Shown here piece by piece: positions 49,317-53,577 of a stretch of 53,577 bases of DNA. The position numbers and the translations under genes are program-made. The stretch covers positions 1 to 53,577 of the IMG/VR virus record IMGVR_UViG_3300033571_023126; one strand, given 5' to 3'. Below the pieces are notes generated by a model. The model was not told the DNA's origin. It worked only from the letters and a program-made list of their open reading frames with translations, and ran no database searches. Source of the stretch: a virus. Positions within the stretch are counted from its first letter, which is position 1. Every line of letters begins with the position of its first letter.

Positions 49317-49347
49317 TTGTTTTATTTGGATTTTTTATTTACTTTTG
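49317..49347 (+). promoter_or_regulatory. Early promoter, TTG-N20-TACTTTTG
   Basis: TTG (49317-49319), exactly 20 nt, TACTTTTG (49340-49347), and ATG 49352 after 4 nt. This is a full consensus match with the same promoter-to-start distance as the LeuRS gene, which again predicts a leaderless mRNA. Confidence 0.6.
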
Positions 49348-49351
49348 TAGT

Positions 49352-51115
49352 ATGATTTTAAAAACAAAAGATTTTTTTAATGTAATTTACTCCCTTTCCT
49401 TACAAGGTTGTAATATATCTAAAAAAATTATTGACATATTAGATAATCCCCATAATTATGATTTTATAAAAAATCACGGTAATTATTTGGATTTTGGTAT
49501 AAATCCTGATGAAGTTTCATTAATACATTTAAAAAATATTAAAAATGATACTGATTCATGGAAATCAAAATCAAGATGTTCATTAAAGATTAATAAATTA
49601 TTGAAAAATTTAGTTAATCCTTATGAATTTTCTTTTATTGATAAAGATATGGAAAAATTCTCAAATAAATATAAAAAAATGGTTAGTTCAGTTAAAAAAT
49701 CAAAAGAAGTTAAAGTAAATAGAAATCAATTAGAACGTTTGAAAAAAATTGTTTCTATTCAATCCTATCATTCTGGTGAAGAAGGTATGATGGATAAATA
49801 TATTACTGATTTCATAAGGGGGTTAAAAGGAATAACCTATTACATAGAAAAAGATGAATATGGTAATAAAAATTTCTTTATAACAAAAGGTAAATCAAAA
49901 GTTTATCCTTGTATTGTTGCACATAAAGATACTGTTCATAAAATAATTGAAAAATATAAAGTATATCACATTGGTGATACATTATTTGCAATTGATGGTT
50001 CTAAAATAGAACAATATGGAACTGGTGGTGATGATAAAGTTGGTATATTTGTGGCACTTCAATTATTATTGGAATTACCACAAGTTAAAATTGCTCTTTT
50101 CCATAACGAAGAAATTGGACAAATAGGTTCATATACTTGTACAAAAGACTTCTTTTCAAATGTAGGTTATATATTACAAGCAGACAGAAAAGGTAATGAA
50201 GATATTGTTCGTTATGGTGATTATACTGAATTATTTAATGATGAACAAGAATTACTTTTAACACCTACTTTTCAAAAGTGGGGATATAAAACAACTGTTG
50301 GTAGTAAAACTGATGTTGTTGCTCTAAAAAGGGAAGGTGTTAATGTTTTAATGTTAAATGCAAGTTGTGGTTATCATAAACCACATACCAAAGAAGAAGT
50401 AATTCAAATAAGTGAAGTTTTTAATACAATAGGTTTATTTAAGGATATAATAAATTTATTGGGTAATAACACTTATTTTCATGATGATAAGTTTAAATAT
50501 GAACATTTATTTGGTGATAAACCTAATTCATTAGAACAGTTTAAAAGTAGTTTTAAGTGTAACGAGTGTAAATTAAAACCATTTGAAGAAGGTTTTAATT
50601 GTACTAAATGTGATAAATATAAAACTAAAAAAACTGAATCAAAAATAGATGGTAAATTTTTAGGTGAAGATGTAGTAAAATTAAATATTAAAGAAGATTT
50701 ATTAAAAAATCTTGATAAATATAAAGAAACTGTTGATAATGATTCTGTTAAAATAGTTAATATGTTATTAGTTGGTAATCGAATTGGTTATCCTAAAGAA
50801 TTCTTAAATGAAAACTATAATGATTATATTGCATATTCTAAAAAACAAGGTACTACCAACCTTTCTTACTTAAAAATAAAAACTTTTGAAGAATCAAAAG
50901 GAACTGTATTACAAATCCAAGACCCTTATATAACAACATCAAGAAAGTCTTGCAATATTAAAGAATTTTTAGAATTAACTTTTAGTCCAGACTTTTTAAA
51001 ATCAATAATATTAAAAGAAGAAGATTATTTGAATTTTGAAAAAGAAATTACTTTTTTAAGAACTGGACAATACCCAATTAATTTCAATAAAAATTTAACA
51101 ACCACAGTTGATTAA
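49352..51115 (+). CDS. M20/M28-type zinc peptidase with C-terminal zinc ribbon
   Basis: The 587-residue protein has an N-terminal region of about 115 residues of unknown role, then a di-zinc peptidase core. H191 is in AHKDTVH, the bridging D227/D228 in GTGGDDKVG, catalytic E253/E254 in HNEEIGQIGS, an Asp in LQADRKGN, and H342 in CGYHKPHT. These are the ligands of M20-family amino- and carboxypeptidases such as peptidase T. After the core, C403-x-x-C406 and C417-x-x-C420 form a zinc ribbon, then an unknown C-terminal part of 150 residues. It lies 43 nt before the ClpC-like gene and may finish peptides produced by Clp. Confidence 0.75.
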   Translation: MILKTKDFFNVIYSLSLQGCNISKKIIDILDNPHNYDFIKNHGNYLDFGINPDEVSLIHLKNIKNDTDSWKSKSRCSLKINKLLKNLVNPYEFSFIDKDMEKFSNKYKKMVSSVKKSKEVKVNRNQLERLKKIVSIQSYHSGEEGMMDKYITDFIRGLKGITYYIEKDEYGNKNFFITKGKSKVYPCIVAHKDTVHKIIEKYKVYHIGDTLFAIDGSKIEQYGTGGDDKVGIFVALQLLLELPQVKIALFHNEEIGQIGSYTCTKDFFSNVGYILQADRKGNEDIVRYGDYTELFNDEQELLLTPTFQKWGYKTTVGSKTDVVALKREGVNVLMLNASCGYHKPHTKEEVIQISEVFNTIGLFKDIINLLGNNTYFHDDKFKYEHLFGDKPNSLEQFKSSFKCNECKLKPFEEGFNCTKCDKYKTKKTESKIDGKFLGEDVVKLNIKEDLLKNLDKYKETVDNDSVKIVNMLLVGNRIGYPKEFLNENYNDYIAYSKKQGTTNLSYLKIKTFEESKGTVLQIQDPYITTSRKSCNIKEFLELTFSPDFLKSIILKEEDYLNFEKEITFLRTGQYPINFNKNLTTTVD

Positions 51116-51146
51116 ATTTGCATTTTAAAAAATTGAAAAAAATCAT

Positions 51147-51154
51147 TAAATTTA
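51147..51154 (+). promoter_or_regulatory. Possible early -7 element, TAAATTTA
   Basis: TAAATTTA ends 4 nt before the ATG at 51159, the same distance as in the promoters at 24211, 39684 and 49317. No TTG lies at exactly 20 nt, so the match is partial. Confidence 0.35.
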
Positions 51155-51158
51155 CATT

Positions 51159-53577
51159 ATGAGAAAACCTACAAGTAAAGTTACAAAAATTCTTAATTTA
51201 TCACATAAAAAGGCATTAGAATTGGGTGACTATGAAGTTAAACCTGAACATTTTTTATATTCTTTGATTATAAATGATGAAGATTGTTCTTTTGTAAATT
51301 ATATAAAAGATAAAGGTATTTTAGATAATCTTTTAGTTAGTTTAGAAAAAACTTTTTCTTTAAATAATAATTCTAAAAAATTAAGAGTATCTAAAGAATT
51401 AGATGAAATTTTCAACATTGCATCTGAATATGAATATAAAAAGTCAAAAGATACTTACACAACAACTGATGTTTTATTTGCATCTTTAATTCATAAAAAC
51501 AACAATATTTATAAAATTTTAAAAAACCACAACATGACAAAAGAAACTTTCACAGAAATCGAAACCAAATACAAAACAGTAGTATCACAAATGGGTGGTG
51601 CAACAGAAGGTGATGAAGAAGATGATAAAAAAGAAAGACCAACCAAAAATACTAAATCTAAAACACCTGTATTAGATTCTTTTGGTGTGAATATTAATAA
51701 AAGGGTTGAAGAAGGTAAAGTTGACCCAGTAATTGGTCGTGATGTTGATATTGATAGAGTTTGTCAGATTTTAGGTAGAAAAAAGAAAAATAATCCAGTA
51801 ATCGTTGGAGAACCAGGTACAGGTAAAACTCAATTAGTGTTTGGGATTGGTATGAAAATTGTCAATAAAACTGCGCCTAAACCACTTTTAAATAAAACAC
51901 TTTATATGTTAGACCTGAATTCTTTAATAGCAGGTACTAAATATCGTGGACAATTTGAAGAACGTATTAAGGCAATTCTTGATGAATTAGAAAAAAATTC
52001 TGATGTTATTCTATTCATTGATGAATTACATACTATTGTTGGTGCTGGTTCTGCAGCAGGTAGTTTAGATGCTGCCAATATTCTAAAACCAAAATTAGCA
52101 AATGGTGATATACAAATCATTGGGGCAACAACTTTAGAAGAATTCCGTACAATTGAAAAAGATGGGGCATTGAAACGTAGATTCCAAATGGTACAGTTAA
52201 ATGAACCAAATCATGAGGACACTATAAAAATTCTTAATCAAGCAAAATTTACTTATGAAAATTTCCATAAAGTAACTTATTCAGAAGAAGTTGTTGAAAA
52301 AATTGTTCAATTATCATCAAGATATATTACTGATAGATTTCAACCTGATAAATCTTTTGATATTATGGATGAAATTGGGTCAAGATTAAAAATGACTCAA
52401 GTAACTCCTGAAAAAATTAAAAATTTAGAAAAAGAAATAGAAATAGTGGTTAAAGAGAAACAAACCGCAGTGAAAAATCAAAATTATGAAGATGCAGGAA
52501 AAATTCGTGATAAGGAGAAAAAATTAAGAGATTCACTTGAGTTAGAACAAAAAAAGTATGAAGAAAGATTAGACAAACTTCGTATTGAAGTTACCGAAGA
52601 TAATGTTTATGAAGTTATTTCTTCAATAACAAATATTCCTGTACAAAAAATGACTGAAAATGAAAATAAAAAATTGTTAACATTAGATGAAACAATTCAG
52701 TCTAATGTAATCGGTCAAGATGAGGCAGTGAAAAAAGTGGTATCTGCAATTAAACGTAATAAATCAGGTATTCGTAAACATAACAGACCAATAGGAGTAT
52801 TTTTATTCGTAGGACCGAGTGGAGTGGGTAAAACTGAATTGGCAAAACAAGTTGCAAAAGAAATGTTTGGTTCAGATGAAAATGTTATCAGAATGGATAT
52901 GAGTGAATACGGAGAAAAATTTAATGTTTCTCGTTTGGTTGGTGCTCCTCCAGGATATGTTGGTTATAATGAGGGTGGTGAATTAACCGAAAAAGTTAGA
53001 AGAAAACCTTATTCAGTAATTCTTTTGGATGAAATTGAAAAGGCACACCAAGACATATATAATATTTTCTTACCAATGTTTGATGAAGGACATTTAACAG
53101 ATTCAACAGGAAGAAAAATAGACTTCAAAAACACCTTAATTATTATGACTTCAAATGTTGGGGTTAGAACATTAAATGATTTTGGTGGTGGTGTTGGATT
53201 TAAAACATCAAACAGAAATGAAGATGAAGATACAAAATATGTTCTTGAAAAAGAACTTAAAAAGAAATTTTCACCTGAATTCTTAAATCGTTTGGATGAA
53301 GTTGTTTATTTTAAATCTTTGGATAAAGAATCTTTATTAAAAATTGTTAATATACCCCTACAAGATTTGACAAAACGTGTAAATGATATGGGTTATGGTA
53401 TAGAAATTTCAACAGAAATGAAAGAATTTTTAATAGAAAAAGGATATGATTCTAAAATGGGGGCAAGACCTTTAAACAGGGCAATTCAAAAATATATTGA
53501 AGATTCAATTGCAAATAAATTATTGGATGGTTCTTTAGAAGAAGGTGATATATTAACTGTAAGTGTTGATAAGGAAA
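51159..53577 (+). CDS. clpC: ClpC-type AAA+ unfoldase (3' end beyond the window)
   Basis: The gene is open for 806 codons to the window edge and is almost complete. It has a Clp N domain in two halves (LSHKKALELGDYEVKPEHFL), a linker rich in E and D, and AAA-1 with Walker A GEPGTGKT at 217-224 and Walker B FIDELH near 287. A UVR-type middle segment follows (NYEDAGKIRDKEKKLRD, about 445-462), then AAA-2 with Walker A GPSGVGKT at 552-559, and MDMSEYGEKFNVSRLVGAPP. The UVR segment instead of the long ClpB coiled coil marks it as ClpC-like. It should unfold proteins for the phage ClpP at 44678 or for host ClpP. Confidence 0.93.
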   Translation, partial: MRKPTSKVTKILNLSHKKALELGDYEVKPEHFLYSLIINDEDCSFVNYIKDKGILDNLLVSLEKTFSLNNNSKKLRVSKELDEIFNIASEYEYKKSKDTYTTTDVLFASLIHKNNNIYKILKNHNMTKETFTEIETKYKTVVSQMGGATEGDEEDDKKERPTKNTKSKTPVLDSFGVNINKRVEEGKVDPVIGRDVDIDRVCQILGRKKKNNPVIVGEPGTGKTQLVFGIGMKIVNKTAPKPLLNKTLYMLDLNSLIAGTKYRGQFEERIKAILDELEKNSDVILFIDELHTIVGAGSAAGSLDAANILKPKLANGDIQIIGATTLEEFRTIEKDGALKRRFQMVQLNEPNHEDTIKILNQAKFTYENFHKVTYSEEVVEKIVQLSSRYITDRFQPDKSFDIMDEIGSRLKMTQVTPEKIKNLEKEIEIVVKEKQTAVKNQNYEDAGKIRDKEKKLRDSLELEQKKYEERLDKLRIEVTEDNVYEVISSITNIPVQKMTENENKKLLTLDETIQSNVIGQDEAVKKVVSAIKRNKSGIRKHNRPIGVFLFVGPSGVGKTELAKQVAKEMFGSDENVIRMDMSEYGEKFNVSRLVGAPPGYVGYNEGGELTEKVRRKPYSVILLDEIEKAHQDIYNIFLPMFDEGHLTDSTGRKIDFKNTLIIMTSNVGVRTLNDFGGGVGFKTSNRNEDEDTKYVLEKELKKKFSPEFLNRLDEVVYFKSLDKESLLKIVNIPLQDLTKRVNDMGYGIEISTEMKEFLIEKGYDSKMGARPLNRAIQKYIEDSIANKLLDGSLEEGDILTVSVDKE

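Noticed and set aside
51902-52120. Minus-strand ORF inside the ClpC-like gene
   Set aside because: It is antisense to the highly conserved AAA-1 domain and has no independent support.
1-53577. CRISPR array or tandem short repeats with spacers
   Set aside because: No repeated unit with regular spacing and variable spacers was found. The repeats seen are pairs of A/T-rich leaders, promoter octamers and the three attC-like elements.

Overview
The window is a 53.6 kb piece of a large, very AT-rich (roughly three quarters A+T) tailed-phage genome, most likely a contractile-tailed (myovirus-type) phage of a Bacteroidota host. The tail assignment rests on a gp53-like LysM-type baseplate wedge protein, a gp5-like OB-fold spike protein, a tape measure protein, a possible neck protein and a T4 gp55-like late sigma factor. 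The host inference rests on promoters of the form TTG-N20-TANNTTT(G/A/T), which match the Bacteroidota housekeeping consensus, on near-absent Shine-Dalgarno sequences, and on A-rich leaders. No rRNA, tRNA or CRISPR array was recognised.

Two gene classes interleave. Late (virion) genes lie in blocks on both strands: 189-3418, 3415-6663 (minus), 9328-9711 (minus), 9776-17118, 17115-21043 (minus), 33414-33896 (minus), 34884-36341 (minus), 38606-39665 (minus) and 40948-42735 (minus). Fourteen of these transcription units or genes have the octamer TATTTAT(A/T), in sense orientation, 3-20 nt before the start codon. This is a strong candidate late promoter, and the gp55-like sigma at 30938-31675 is its natural partner. 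Early/middle genes are almost all on the plus strand: an SNF2-type helicase, glutaredoxin, a RuvC-like resolvase, a J-domain protein followed by six small unknown proteins, a HAD-like protein, two glycosyltransferases, a tyrosine recombinase, a miniature leucyl-tRNA synthetase, an alpha/beta hydrolase, ClpP, a Dam-like methylase, an M20-type metallopeptidase and a ClpC-type ATPase that runs off the right end. Early and late blocks meet tail to tail with overlapping stop codons at five places.

The most unusual content is a set of late proteins that look like cargo packaged in the head. The 912-residue protein at 10398-13136 is built from five modules. Each of the last four begins directly after an I-x-E tripeptide followed by G-L/x-SRA, which fits the [I/L]-x-E cleavage rule of T4-type prohead proteases. 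A protein beside the tape measure (19607-21043) carries the same module behind a 21-residue N-terminal helix ending in LKE-G. A WYL-like protein (14848-15279), an amber-interrupted gene (13133-13630) and the protein at 33414-33896 start with short amphipathic helices ending in ISE or IKE. Two HELLH zincin-like proteins (5809-6663, 13911-14831) carry similar tripeptides near their C-termini. I infer a processed, co-ejected protein set.

Other notable regions are: a compositionally distinct island (about 32126-33413) with three open reading frames, each followed by CATAACGTTT(T/G)GC, two of these in attC-like inverted-repeat sites, which resembles integron gene cassettes lacking an integron integrase; a leucyl-tRNA synthetase of only 408 residues in which the editing domain is precisely missing; and a protein-quality-control set (ClpP, ClpC-like ATPase, M20-type peptidase, J-domain protein) on one phage genome.
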